The position numbers and the translations under genes were made by a program. From NCBI GenBank assembly GCA_016187565.1, contig JACPJR010000008.1, positions 1 through 60,876 on the forward strand: DNA of 60,876 nt, given 5' to 3'. The stretch is from Candidatus Woesearchaeota archaeon (GTDB taxonomy: Archaea > Nanobdellota > Nanobdellia > Woesearchaeales > JACPJR01). Below the pieces are notes generated by a model. That model was not told where the DNA came from, did not search any database, and saw only the letters and a program-made list of their open reading frames with translations. Of this stretch, positions 33,622 through 42,140 are shown piece by piece; position 1 is the stretch's first letter; the number at the start of each line of letters is the position of its first letter.

Positions 33622-34986
33622 ATGCTCATTTGGAGAGATATCGGCTTTAAGAAGCACGAAACTTGGCGTGACCGTGAAAGAGTTAGTGGTCTTGCGTATG
33701 GTTATGCCGAGAGAATTGGTCAATTGCCTAACCCAGGAGATTCTTATGACGCTCCATCCATAGCTTCTTCTATCCTTAGGGCGTATGAGCAATTCCTTGA
33801 AGAGACGAAAACTGTTTTGAGATGGGATGATGTTCCTAAAGACAAGCAACGATTCGACCATGAACAACTCATACGTGCAATGTTCGTCGGATATAAAGGC
33901 CACTTTGATTCTTCACCTGAAGAAATTGAACAAGAACTAGAGAGATTTTCTGGAACCACATTAGACAAAGATAAAGGGTTGTCATGGTATCATTCAATGG
34001 AAGGTGTTGTTGCTTTTTGTGAAGGTGTTCGTTTTACTCGAGAAGAAGCAGTCGTATTTCTCAACACGTTATTAGGGAAGAAAGCTCTTTATGACCCGCT
34101 CTATGTACACGAAGCATTAAACCATCCAGAACGATTTAGATTTGGCGAACAATCCAGAAACCCTGAAGAACTAGCTCGAGCAATTGCTGGAAATTATGAA
34201 CGGTCATTTTCTTATGAGAGAAATGATTCTGGGAGAAATGAAGTGCTAAGGATTAATGATGAACGAACTCTCGCAGAAGAATTTTTTGCGCGAAGAGAAA
34301 AAGAAGGAGCATTTCCAGGCAAATTTGTGGTTCATAGTATCGATAGTCAGGCATCTGCAAAAGCCTGGAGAACCTATGAACAATTTGCCACAATAACCGC
34401 AGCAAAATTAGGATCTATCGCCACCTATGGTCTTGTTCCCGGAGGAGTTGTCAGTGGTATTAATCCAGCAGAGCTTTATGGCACGCTTGATCGTGCTGAT
34501 TTAATGATCATGAACTGGTATCCGCGATTTCAAGGAGGTGTAGTCATTCCCGTAGAGCTATTTGCTCAAAATGGTTTTGGTTGTGAATTTACTAACAGCA
34601 TGTCGGTAATGATTGATGGAGAGAAGGGGACGGGAACAGATGTTATAGCAAGACCAAATGAAGAAGGAATTTTACCTTATTTATCCCCCTCTGCATTCGT
34701 TGCTGTGATTCCACGAGAGCTTCAATCAACAACCATAGATGAGATAGCCCGTTTACATGGCCTGTTGCAAAGGTCTTCCCATGAAATACCAAAAACACTT
34801 GAACAGTGCATTGGCTATGATCCTAGCCTCTGGAAGAACTTTCATTATTTCAACGAATGGCTGCAAACAACTCCTCAGGGAAATGCTCTCCTTGAAGCAA
34901 GAATTGGTCGTCCAGTTTCTGGTTTAAAAAGTACTGAGAAAATTAAAGCAAATATTAGAGATGGAAGATACTTTCAGAATTCATAG
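33622..34986 (+). CDS. Hypothetical protein (454 aa), orphan
   Basis: No family recognised. The protein is soluble, with an N-terminal helical half rich in Arg/Glu (WRDRERVSGLAYGYAERIG, SSPEEIEQELERF, REEAVVFLNTLLG). The C-terminal half contains Gly-rich loops (YGLVPGGVVSGINPAELYGT) and a beta-type core (MIMNWYPRFQGGVVIPVELF), reminiscent of an enzyme but without a recognisable motif. The start at 33622 is preferred over an in-frame GTG at 33604 because TTATTTAAAG is centred 27 nt before it. It has no operon partners. Confidence 0.65.
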   Translation: MLIWRDIGFKKHETWRDRERVSGLAYGYAERIGQLPNPGDSYDAPSIASSILRAYEQFLEETKTVLRWDDVPKDKQRFDHEQLIRAMFVGYKGHFDSSPEEIEQELERFSGTTLDKDKGLSWYHSMEGVVAFCEGVRFTREEAVVFLNTLLGKKALYDPLYVHEALNHPERFRFGEQSRNPEELARAIAGNYERSFSYERNDSGRNEVLRINDERTLAEEFFARREKEGAFPGKFVVHSIDSQASAKAWRTYEQFATITAAKLGSIATYGLVPGGVVSGINPAELYGTLDRADLMIMNWYPRFQGGVVIPVELFAQNGFGCEFTNSMSVMIDGEKGTGTDVIARPNEEGILPYLSPSAFVAVIPRELQSTTIDEIARLHGLLQRSSHEIPKTLEQCIGYDPSLWKNFHYFNEWLQTTPQGNALLEARIGRPVSGLKSTEKIKANIRDGRYFQNS

Positions 34987-35018
34987 AGCCTGTCCATGCC
35001 GTTTCTGCTCAACAATCA

Positions 35019-36725
35019 TTATAACCATTTGACCATGTACGGGCCTTCTCGTTCATAACCCAATTTACGATAATATTCGCGAACACCTATACCGCTAATG
35101 ACAACCATTTTTTTCTTTCCCTGTATTTTTGCAATATCTTCAGCTTTTGCCATAAGCTGTTTTCCAATACCTTTATGCTGTACCTTTGCTGTTTCTCGCG
35201 TTCCTATTGCTACGGCACTTCCATAGACATGGAGTTCTCGAATAAGCCCGCTCTGTAACGTAATAGCAGAATGTAAAGATCGTGGAGGCAAGCGTAATCG
35301 AACAAACCCCAATAAGCTATCCTCTGCTTCTATACTGATAAAAAATTCCTTACCTTTACTTGCGTTATATTCCCGTATAATCAGTTGGGGAGTTGCGTTG
35401 ATAGCAAGAGTTCTTGCTTCTCGGCAACGGATACATCGGCATCGTATACCTTGTTGCTTGGCTAATTGATCAACATACTGTCGAAGGTTAGTTTTATCAA
35501 CACCTGCCTCAGTAACATAGGTTGGAATATCACGCTGAACACGCATAATACGACAATATTCAGGGACGAATTGTTTTGCCTCAACAATCAGCTCTGCTGC
35601 CTCAGGAGTCGTTAATGGTTGGAATATTCCTGTTTTGTAGTCTCGTTCAAGTGCTGTCCCTGGCATAACTAAACAAGGGTAGATTTTAAGCATGTCTGGC
35701 TGATATGCCTCATCGGTAAAAAGGGTCTTTAAACTGACAAGATCCTCTTCTTTGCTCAAGCGTTTTCCCTCTTTCCCCGGTAAACCAGGCATCATATGAA
35801 AATTTAATTTGAATCCTAAATCACGGAGATCTGCAATACTCTTTTTTGTATCTGCAAGGGTATGACCACGGTTAACTTTTTTGAGAACTTCATCATAAAT
35901 CGTTTGTACACCCAGTTCAATTCGGGTTGCGCCAAGATCAAGAAGTTTTATGCCCTGTGCAGCAAAAGCCCAGTCTGGTTTAGTCTCTATGGTTAGTCCG
36001 ATGCATCGAATAAAAGAATTTTCGTTTATTGTTTGCTCTTCTTCCAATGTTTTTTTTTCTTTATCTTTAATGGCCAGAATCTTCTCGGTAATTCTTTGTT
36101 CACGGTACTGATCATGCTTATCATTGTGAGAGGCAGGCAGCTCAAAGAAGGCTTTGAATGCAGACAAATTGAGGACTCCATTTTCATAAAATAACTGGGA
36201 AAAATCATTATAGGCTTTAAAAGAATAATAAACATAGTCTTGCTGATAGGCTAAGGGGAAGGCAGTGAAGGTACCCCCCATGATAATCTGATCTACTTTA
36301 TCTGGATTTTGGCCAAGAAGAATGTACTGCTCAAGGCGATTAAAAACAATACGATAGGCATCATACTCATTTCTTCTTCCTCGCATAGTGCTCGGCTCTC
36401 TTCCGGTGTAACTTTTAGGAGTATCACCAAAAAAACTGTTTAACCCTCCAGGACAAAACGTACAACTCCCATGGGGACAGTTAAATGGCTTGGTCATGGT
36501 AGCTACAACAGCAACACCAGAGCCAGTACGGGTAGGTTTTGTCTGAACATACGGCCGAATAAGAACACCATCAGCATCAGAAGCATGGAGATAAACTTCA
36601 ATGGTCGTTGGAATTCGTCGCATGCTGTGTTTTCGGCAGAGGAGTAACTTTTTGGCTTCAAGCTCCCCTCTTGTTGGTTGAGCTACCTTAATCCATGCAA
36701 TAAGCTCATCAAAAAAAGCATTCAT
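35019..36725 (-). CDS. elp3: Elp3-type tRNA uridine(34) acetyltransferase
   Basis: The 568-residue protein joins a radical-SAM domain to a GNAT acetyltransferase domain. The iron-sulfur cysteines are Cys83, Cys88 and Cys91 in NCPHGSCTFCPGG, followed by KSYTGREPSTMRGRRNEYD. The GNAT P-loop is GIGKQLMAKAED near residue 525. Archaeal Elp3 alone uses acetyl-CoA and SAM to build 5-carboxymethyl-uridine at the tRNA wobble position. The start overlaps the stop of the upstream thiolase gene (36722-36725), so the two are coupled with a sulfur-carrier gene in front. Together they supply both modifications of wobble uridine. Confidence 0.95.
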   Translation of the reverse strand: MNAFFDELIAWIKVAQPTRGELEAKKLLLCRKHSMRRIPTTIEVYLHASDADGVLIRPYVQTKPTRTGSGVAVVATMTKPFNCPHGSCTFCPGGLNSFFGDTPKSYTGREPSTMRGRRNEYDAYRIVFNRLEQYILLGQNPDKVDQIIMGGTFTAFPLAYQQDYVYYSFKAYNDFSQLFYENGVLNLSAFKAFFELPASHNDKHDQYREQRITEKILAIKDKEKKTLEEEQTINENSFIRCIGLTIETKPDWAFAAQGIKLLDLGATRIELGVQTIYDEVLKKVNRGHTLADTKKSIADLRDLGFKLNFHMMPGLPGKEGKRLSKEEDLVSLKTLFTDEAYQPDMLKIYPCLVMPGTALERDYKTGIFQPLTTPEAAELIVEAKQFVPEYCRIMRVQRDIPTYVTEAGVDKTNLRQYVDQLAKQQGIRCRCIRCREARTLAINATPQLIIREYNASKGKEFFISIEAEDSLLGFVRLRLPPRSLHSAITLQSGLIRELHVYGSAVAIGTRETAKVQHKGIGKQLMAKAEDIAKIQGKKKMVVISGIGVREYYRKLGYEREGPYMVKWL

Positions 36726-37654
36726 GTAATGAGCTTGAGATGGAGCTCTTTCACCAGTTTACAGGCATTGCAAATCTCTCTAGCACAAGCATCACCACAT
36801 TCCTGACAATAAGAAAATGGTTTTTCATGCTGATAGGTTGTTTTCAAAAGTGGAAGGACCTCTAAAAAAGAATTGACAATACTATGCTTAACCCCGGGAA
36901 CTTGAGCCTCAAGCTCATTGAGTTTATCCCGAATAGAAGCACGGAAAGAAAGATGGATATTTGGACATTCGCTGAATTCAATTTGGAATCCTTTCAAGTA
37001 GCAAAATAATTTCGTCTCTCGTTCAGATACAAAATATAACGGCTTCACACGTTGCACAAATTTATTGTTCGTTGTTAATCCAGTTACCGGGCCTAATGCA
37101 GCATTATGACGCATATTTCCCAATAAAGTGTTCATCAGAAAAGATTGTGACTCGTCATCAAGATTGTGCCCTGTTGCTATCTTTGTTGCGCCTAATTCAC
37201 GCGCTGCACGATTGAGTAATGTTCGTCTGAAAATACCGCACACGGTGCATGGTTTTTTTCCATTCTCTGTATAGGCACGTTCCTGGAATTCGTCCAAACG
37301 AGAACCAAAAGCCTCTTGAAACGAAGCGATATGGAGGGGAATATCATACTGGGTACAAAACTGTTTGAGATCTTGTAATGTCCGCTCACGATAATCATGA
37401 ATACCTTCATCAATGGCAAGTGCGAAATAATGTAGTGGATGATCTTTTGCATATTGCCGAATGAGATAGAGTAATGCAAGTGAGTCTTTTCCACCAGAGG
37501 TTGCCACACAAACCTTATCTCCTTTCGTGAATAATTGATATCGTTTTATTGTTCTGAATACCTTTGTCTTAACATAATCAAAAAAATGAGTTTTACAGAG
37601 CAGATGGTGATTTTCCCTATAGACTGCATTCCTTGGACATTTTGTGCATTGCAT
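36722..37654 (-). CDS. ncsA: tRNA 2-thiouridine synthetase, NcsA/Ncs6 type
   Basis: The 310-residue protein has an N-terminal Cys cluster (CTKC, LLCKTH), the PP-loop SGGKDS (residues 53-58) that adenylates tRNA, the catalytic cysteine in CTVCG, GHNLDDESQ, and a C-terminal zinc motif (CQECGDACAREICNAC). This is the TtuA/Ncs6 family, which thiolates C2 of uridine; the Ncs6 branch acts at position 34 and the TtuA branch at 54. Its place between a ubiquitin-like sulfur carrier and Elp3 argues for position 34. AAGGTGA lies 3 nt before the start. Confidence 0.92.
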   Translation of the reverse strand: MQCTKCPRNAVYRENHHLLCKTHFFDYVKTKVFRTIKRYQLFTKGDKVCVATSGGKDSLALLYLIRQYAKDHPLHYFALAIDEGIHDYRERTLQDLKQFCTQYDIPLHIASFQEAFGSRLDEFQERAYTENGKKPCTVCGIFRRTLLNRAARELGATKIATGHNLDDESQSFLMNTLLGNMRHNAALGPVTGLTTNNKFVQRVKPLYFVSERETKLFCYLKGFQIEFSECPNIHLSFRASIRDKLNELEAQVPGVKHSIVNSFLEVLPLLKTTYQHEKPFSYCQECGDACAREICNACKLVKELHLKLIT

Positions 37655-37662
37655 ACGTCACC

Positions 37663-37857
37663 TTATCCGCCGGAGATTACCGACAGGAGCTTAACGTCAT
37701 CAGTTTCAGCAAGTTTTTCTTCAGGAAAAGCGATTTCGCCGTTACGAACAATCAAGACGGTCGTTGGAACAATACTTAATTGTGCAAGAAGTTCAAAGCC
37801 AGTGCATGCCTTGGTAATTTCAATCTCCTGGTTATCTTTCTCAATCAAAACTTTCAT
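37663..37857 (-). CDS. Ubiquitin-like sulfur carrier protein (Urm1/SAMP/MoaD-like)
   Basis: The 64-residue protein has the beta-grasp pattern (MKVLIEKDNQEIEI, ending KLLSVISGG) and a C-terminal Gly-Gly, the site of adenylation and thiocarboxylation by an E1-like enzyme. It would hand sulfur to the thiolase encoded 8 nt downstream. GGAGGAG lies 3-4 nt before the ATG at 37857, which decides this start over an upstream in-frame ATG at 37890. The order carrier-thiolase-Elp3 mirrors the eukaryotic Urm1/Ncs6/Elp3 route. A role in molybdopterin synthesis is less likely in this context. Confidence 0.85.
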   Translation of the reverse strand: MKVLIEKDNQEIEITKACTGFELLAQLSIVPTTVLIVRNGEIAFPEEKLAETDDVKLLSVISGG

Positions 37858-38040
37858 TGACTCCTCCGAGACTAATTCCCGTGAAATCATTCATATAATG
37901 GAGGAAAAAACATATTAAAAACTATTGTCCTCTATTATATCTTTCAAGGAAGAGAAGAGAATGAATGAGGATTATAAAAATGTTGCGTAAGCAGATAGAT
38001 TTAAATAATTTAACGTAATTATGTTTTTTTACATAAGCAT

Positions 38041-38062
38041 TTATTCGGAACCGGTCGAATAA
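38041..38062. promoter_or_regulatory. Candidate VapB operator
   Basis: TTATTCG (38041-38047) and CGAATAA (38056-38062) form a perfect inverted repeat around GAACCGGT. It lies between a TATA-like TTTAAATAA (about 38001-38010) and the antitoxin start at 38094, where autoregulatory VapBC complexes normally bind. A second palindrome, TTATGT/ACATAA, lies at 38019-38036. Confidence 0.5.
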
Positions 38063-38093
38063 TTAACGAATGTATATCAGGAGGACATATAAG

Positions 38094-38336
38094 ATGGTAA
38101 GCGTAACCTTATCTCTCCCACAGGATGTCAAAGAAAAAATGAAACAATTTCCAGAAATGAATTGGTCTGGCTTTATTCGAAAAACAATACTCGAAAAAGT
38201 CGAGCAACTTGAATGGAAAGAGAAAATGCTCAAACAGGTAAAAAAGGACCATGAAATAAGCGAATGGGCTATTGAGCTTGTTAAGCCAAACAGAAGAGAA
38301 CGGTTAAAGGAACTCCAAAAGAAAGGATGGCTATGA
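38094..38336 (+). CDS. vapB: VapB-type antitoxin (ribbon-helix-helix)
   Basis: The 80-residue protein begins VSVTLSLPQDVKEKMKQFPE, a ribbon-helix-helix DNA-binding domain, with WSGFIRKTILEKV forming the helix pair. The charged, flexible C-terminal region (about 45-80, ending ERLKELQKKGWL) would wrap and inhibit the PIN toxin encoded next. AGGAGG 9 nt before the ATG at 38094 sets this start over an in-frame upstream ATG at 38070. It overlaps the toxin gene by 4 nt (ATGA), so the pair is coupled. Confidence 0.85.
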   Translation: MVSVTLSLPQDVKEKMKQFPEMNWSGFIRKTILEKVEQLEWKEKMLKQVKKDHEISEWAIELVKPNRRERLKELQKKGWL

Positions 38337-38767
38337 TGTTATTCGTCATTGATTCAAATGTTATCTTTACCTATTTTTGGAAAACTTCTGTCCTTCAGCG
38401 GGTTATTCAAGAGAATAACGTAAGACTCGTATCACCAGTGTTTGGCTTTGTTGAATTACAAAAATATGAAGACCAACTGCAAAAAAAAGTACAGGTAAGT
38501 AATCCTGAATTTCAAAAGATGAAACAGGAACTCACCGCAAAAGTGAATTTTGTTCCTTTGAAATGGTACGCCTCAGCCTTACCTGCTATCGCAAAAATCG
38601 CTCAAGAACTTCCGCTACAGGAGAGCACAGAATTAATGTATGATGTCGATTTTCTTGCATTGGCGTTAACATGTGGCTGTCCTCTGTGGTCTAACGATAA
38701 ACTTCTCAAGAAACAACAAAAAGTACTTGTCTATACTACTGAGGAAATCCTTCTTCTTATCGACTAA
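38333..38767 (+). CDS. vapC: VapC-type PIN-domain toxin
   Basis: The 144-residue protein is a PIN nuclease. Four acidic residues expected at the Mg2+ site are visible: Asp in VIDSN (residue 7), Glu in FGFVELQKY, Asp in YDVDFLALAL and Asp in WSNDKLL. VapC toxins cleave tRNA or rRNA when the antitoxin is degraded. The start at 38333 is chosen because AAAGGA lies 5 nt before it; an in-frame ATG at 38327 would sit on that signal. Its 3' end overlaps the end of lplA on the other strand by 11 nt. Confidence 0.88.
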   Translation: MMLFVIDSNVIFTYFWKTSVLQRVIQENNVRLVSPVFGFVELQKYEDQLQKKVQVSNPEFQKMKQELTAKVNFVPLKWYASALPAIAKIAQELPLQESTELMYDVDFLALALTCGCPLWSNDKLLKKQQKVLVYTTEEILLLID

Positions 38768-39506
38768 AATTCCAATTGTCGTTCTGATAACGCTCCTGCA
38801 CTAAGCGTTTGGCGTGCGTTAATTCGTCGACGCTTAATGTTCCCGGTGTATAAGATTTACCAGTCAAAAATCCCTCTCTGAGCGCATGATAGAGCTCTTC
38901 CTTGCTTATCTTTGGAGCAACATTACTAACAGAGGTAACTCGCTCCTGAACCGTTGCAATCATCTTATCACGAATCTTTTCATTGGGTACTTTTAAGAGT
39001 GAAAACATCTTCGCAACATCAACCGTATAGAGAATAGTCCCATGCTGCAGGACAACACCTCTTCTTCTGGTTTGTGCATTTCCGCTGATCTTTTTACCCT
39101 GAACAATAACATCATTAATCGGCTTAAATGCAGCCTCTAATCCAATGAGAGCAAGAGCGTCTACAATCCAACCACAGATAAGATGATAGGATTGGGTAAT
39201 ATCTTTGGGAAACAGCGCTTCTGGGGCAAGAATACTGTAGGTCAACTCTCCGTCATAGTCATGGTAAACAGCTCCTCCACCAGTAATCCTTCGCACGCAG
39301 TGAACTCCGGCAGCCTTACATTTCGAAATGTCGACTTCCTCCTGCATGCCCTGAAAACAACCGATAGAGACAGCACTTGGCTTCCATTGATAGATTCTTA
39401 GTGTGGGAGGTGATTTGCCATCGGCGATCGCAGTAAGGATTGCCTCATCTATAGCCATATTCAGTGCAGCAGTTTGCGTGCTTAAGGGGATAAATCGCCA
39501 GTGCAT
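38757..39506 (-). CDS. lplA: Lipoate-protein ligase A, catalytic domain
   Basis: The 249-residue protein contains the biotin/lipoate ligase signature RRITGGGAVYHD (about 72-83), a preceding aromatic TLRIYQWKPSAVSIGCFQ and NDVIVQGKKISGNAQTRR with the adenylate-binding lysine. It attaches lipoate, or octanoate, to E2 proteins. The C-terminal accessory domain found in long LplA enzymes is missing and is encoded by the overlapping upstream gene, as in the two-part LplA/LplB of Thermoplasma. The E2 at 42141 is its probable substrate. Confidence 0.92.
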   Translation of the reverse strand: MHWRFIPLSTQTAALNMAIDEAILTAIADGKSPPTLRIYQWKPSAVSIGCFQGMQEEVDISKCKAAGVHCVRRITGGGAVYHDYDGELTYSILAPEALFPKDITQSYHLICGWIVDALALIGLEAAFKPINDVIVQGKKISGNAQTRRRGVVLQHGTILYTVDVAKMFSLLKVPNEKIRDKMIATVQERVTSVSNVAPKISKEELYHALREGFLTGKSYTPGTLSVDELTHAKRLVQERYQNDNWNFSR

Positions 39507-39787
39507 GATCCTGCCTCCAGTATCGCCTGCGTTATTGATTCAACCGTCATTCCGATCAGTTGGATTTTTTCTTGTCGAATAATTTCGTACAGATGATTTG
39601 TGATTTGCTCTTTTTTCAATGGGATTCCTTTCAGTGACTTTTCAATAATCAGAAGCTTTTCTTCTGGATAGAGGAAAAAATCACCGGTAATCTCGATGGC
39701 TTCAATGACCCCTGTATAAGAAAGTTTTACCTTTACCAATTTTCCGCCTGGATCTTTTACGGTTCCAAATCCGTTTTGCATTGTCAT
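39482..39787 (-). CDS. lplB: Lipoate-protein ligase accessory subunit
   Basis: The 101-residue protein resembles the C-terminal accessory domain of lipoate ligases (GKLVKVKLSYTGVIEAIEITGDFFLYPEEKL, with IEKSLKGIPLKKEQI). In Thermoplasma the separate LplB is needed for LplA to activate lipoate. It overlaps lplA by 25 nt in another frame, so they are coupled. Start choice is uncertain: ATG 39787, or ATG 39781, which lies 27 nt from the centre of the TATA-like AATATATAAA on the minus strand. Confidence 0.82.
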   Translation of the reverse strand: MTMQNGFGTVKDPGGKLVKVKLSYTGVIEAIEITGDFFLYPEEKLLIIEKSLKGIPLKKEQITNHLYEIIRQEKIQLIGMTVESITQAILEAGSCTGDLSP

Positions 39788-39828
39788 GAGAAACGAATGT
39801 TTATATATTCCTCTTATTTGATAAAGGT

Positions 39829-40062
39829 ATGCTTGGTCTTTTTAAAATCATCGGTGCTTTGGGAATAGTGTTCATTACGCTGGGCATCCTTACCAAACAA
39901 CGAAAGATGCAGGATCTGTACTACATCTTTGGTGGTGTTTGCCTTGAGGTTTACAGCTTGCTCATAGGAGATATCATTTTTATCATACTTCAGATCATAT
40001 TTCTTTGCGCCGTCGTTTATGATATCATCAGGATCAAAAGAGCAGAAACAACCACGAGATAA
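39829..40062 (+). CDS. Small membrane protein (77 aa)
   Basis: Three hydrophobic segments (about residues 3-20, 29-46, 47-66) and a basic tail (IIRIKRAETTTR) indicate a small integral membrane protein with a cytoplasmic C-terminus. No family is recognised. AAAGGT lies next to the ATG. It is divergent from lplB, sharing a 41-bp spacer with TATA-like sequence, and its stop is 2 nt from the stop of the TrmB gene. The compact, clean layout supports a real gene. Confidence 0.6.
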   Translation: MLGLFKIIGALGIVFITLGILTKQRKMQDLYYIFGGVCLEVYSLLIGDIIFIILQIIFLCAVVYDIIRIKRAETTTR

Positions 40063-40064
40063 GT

Positions 40065-40802
40065 CTATGGTTTGCTCTGCGCCCACATAAAATAAAAGTA
40101 TTGGCGATAACTTTCGGCAACCGCAGTATTTTTGATGAAAAATGCCATAGGCGTATCTTCTGCTACACCAATCAAGGTCATATCTTTGTAGGTTGAAACC
40201 CATGAAGGAGTAACGATTCGTTGGGGCATAAATCGAATGTGTACTGGTCTGTATTTCCGTTTCAATTTCCCAAAGTGTTTGTTGTTTTCATTGAATAATA
40301 ATCGTGCAGGAATTTTCATCTTGGATCTTCGTTCGTGGAAATCATTAAAAAATGCATCTAATTTTTTATGCAGTTCTCGTGAAGCGCCGACCATGAGATA
40401 TTCCCCACCAGCTCCTGATTTCATAGCTTTGAAATAGTTCTCTTGTGCTGCCCTGATTCCCTTCCAACCCTCATACACAAAAGCCCCTTGCTCCAATGGC
40501 ACCTTGCGTCGAATACTCATCAAATAACTCACTGCTGATTTCGCCACTATTTCTTTTTGTTGAAGGAAAGCAAAGAGCTGTTGTGGATCTTCAGCTTCAA
40601 AATGTTTTCTGTTTTTCTGCAGAGAATACTTAACCAGTCCTAATCGTATGAGTTTTTCAAGGGTGTCATAAACCATAACCCGGTAAAGTCCTGTCTTTTT
40701 AATAAGCGGACCCGTAGTAGAAGGGCCTAATCCCAAGAGGGCTATATAGATTTTTGCTTCATTTGCTGAAAGGCCTATTTCTTTCAAATCATCGACGATC
40801 AT
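40065..40802 (-). CDS. TrmB-family transcriptional regulator
   Basis: Residues 1-75 are a TrmB winged helix-turn-helix (GLSANEAKIYIALLGLG, then YRVMVYDTLEKLIRLGL). The rest is a ligand-binding-like domain with GAFVYEGWKGIRAAQENYF and a closing aromatic helix YRQYFYFMWAQ. The layout matches the regulator at 2063-2809, so the two are probably paralogues with different ligands. CTTATATAG on the minus strand lies about 25 nt before the start. An 8-bp palindrome between this gene and the divergent gene at 40903 is a candidate operator. Confidence 0.85.
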   Translation of the reverse strand: MIVDDLKEIGLSANEAKIYIALLGLGPSTTGPLIKKTGLYRVMVYDTLEKLIRLGLVKYSLQKNRKHFEAEDPQQLFAFLQQKEIVAKSAVSYLMSIRRKVPLEQGAFVYEGWKGIRAAQENYFKAMKSGAGGEYLMVGASRELHKKLDAFFNDFHERRSKMKIPARLLFNENNKHFGKLKRKYRPVHIRFMPQRIVTPSWVSTYKDMTLIGVAEDTPMAFFIKNTAVAESYRQYFYFMWAQSKP

Positions 40803-40844
40803 CCTGATAGTGAAGCGTACATGCTATATAAGTTTTTCTCTTTT

Positions 40845-40864
40845 GTTATAAATTTTTTTATAAC
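40845..40864. promoter_or_regulatory. 8-bp palindrome in the divergent TrmB promoter
   Basis: GTTATAAATTTTTTTATAAC has 8-bp arms and a 4-bp spacer. It lies between the two TATA boxes of the divergent genes (minus-strand CTTATATAG near 40823-40832 and plus-strand GTATAAATAG at 40869-40878). The position would let one regulator control both genes, including its own. The A+T richness makes chance occurrence possible. Confidence 0.4.
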
Positions 40865-40902
40865 TAAAGTATAAATAGTTCGCACGTATCTCTACAACAG
40901 TG

Positions 40903-42129
40903 ATGACAATGGACCAAGACGTAGGAATAAAAGAAAGAGCCCGAGAACCAACAGAATATGCAGGCATGCACCGCTACCGATCACTTATCAAGCTTCTGGG
41001 TTCTAAGCATGATACTAGTACGGTTTTCGAAATCGCTTCTCATTATGATTATGAAGAAAAAAGAAGAAATAGAGTAACGCAATGGAACGAGCCAACATCG
41101 TATCGAAATGTGTTAGGAGCTTTACTTTCCTTTCTTCCACTTACTGAAGAACAGTATGCATCATTAACAGCAAGTGCACAGAGCTATCGAGCAGAGCGCC
41201 AAAACGAAACGGAAAAAGGGTATGAACAGAAGTTTGCAACTGAAAAGGGTGTTCGTAAATTGCTTGCCCGAGCAATATTGGAACAACGAGTTTTTGAGGG
41301 CATTGCTGTTGCTGAAATTGGGGGAACAGTTCTTGATCAGCTTCTCACCCCATTAGGAGCAACGGTTCATTACCAAGATGCTGATCTTGGTTGGTTTGAT
41401 ATGCCTAACGAAAAAAGATTAGTGACCTTAGCAAACTATCATCAAGTATTTCCACAACAGTACGATTTTACCGTTACCAACTGGGTTTTTGGTAGTGGTG
41501 CAGAACAGAGTGGTGTCAGTGATATACATGATGGTTTAGAAGGAGCAACCATGAAAGGAGTCTTTACTGAGATGTTTGCCCTTCTCTGGAATCTCACAAA
41601 GCCAGGAGGTTATAGTATTCATGCTGCGGTAGACACCGATCATATTTCGCCAACTGCATTAACACAAATGGGATTTGAGATCGTCTACGCAAGTTATAAC
41701 GGAAATATAGCAGAACCGAGTTACTTTGAGAGAAGAGATACGGGTGAGATTGTTCGTGCATGTGATCTGAGACCACAAAAAGAGACAGAAGTTTGGGATA
41801 TGCGAGAGGTACTCAGCAGTTATCGTACACTAAGAGATCTTCTTGGTAGTGTTTACAAAGACTTCGATTCATTTTGGGAGAAACATTATCCCAACTATGT
41901 TGATTTGCTCATCTTAAAAAAGCAGACAACCCCCACCTTTGAAACGAATTGGGGATACGTGTTTGGACAAGATCCAAAGACATGGGATAGAAAAGTGCTT
42001 CGATTTAATCAAGTGAACAGAAGGTACACCATAACTACAGTATCTCCACAGGAATGGATAGCAAGGTGGGAATCGCGAAGACCATGGAAAGGGGGAATGA
42101 CGGGAGAAGCACGGGAAAGAGAGGAGTAA
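40903..42129 (+). CDS. Hypothetical protein with a degenerate methyltransferase-like core
   Basis: The protein of about 408 residues shows a possible Rossmann-type SAM-binding region: GIAVAEIGGTVLDQLLTPLG, then HYQDADLGWFD (acidic end of strand 2), YDFTVTNWVFGSG, and LLWNLTKPGGYSIHAAVDTD before GFEIVYASY. The glycine motif is atypical, so activity is uncertain. N- and C-terminal regions (about 130 residues each) have no known match. GTATAAATAG is centred about 29 nt before the ATG at 40903; GTG 40900 and ATG 40909 are alternatives. It is divergent from the TrmB gene. Confidence 0.6.
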   Translation: MTMDQDVGIKERAREPTEYAGMHRYRSLIKLLGSKHDTSTVFEIASHYDYEEKRRNRVTQWNEPTSYRNVLGALLSFLPLTEEQYASLTASAQSYRAERQNETEKGYEQKFATEKGVRKLLARAILEQRVFEGIAVAEIGGTVLDQLLTPLGATVHYQDADLGWFDMPNEKRLVTLANYHQVFPQQYDFTVTNWVFGSGAEQSGVSDIHDGLEGATMKGVFTEMFALLWNLTKPGGYSIHAAVDTDHISPTALTQMGFEIVYASYNGNIAEPSYFERRDTGEIVRACDLRPQKETEVWDMREVLSSYRTLRDLLGSVYKDFDSFWEKHYPNYVDLLILKKQTTPTFETNWGYVFGQDPKTWDRKVLRFNQVNRRYTITTVSPQEWIARWESRRPWKGGMTGEAREREE

Positions 42130-42140
42130 ACATACGCTGC

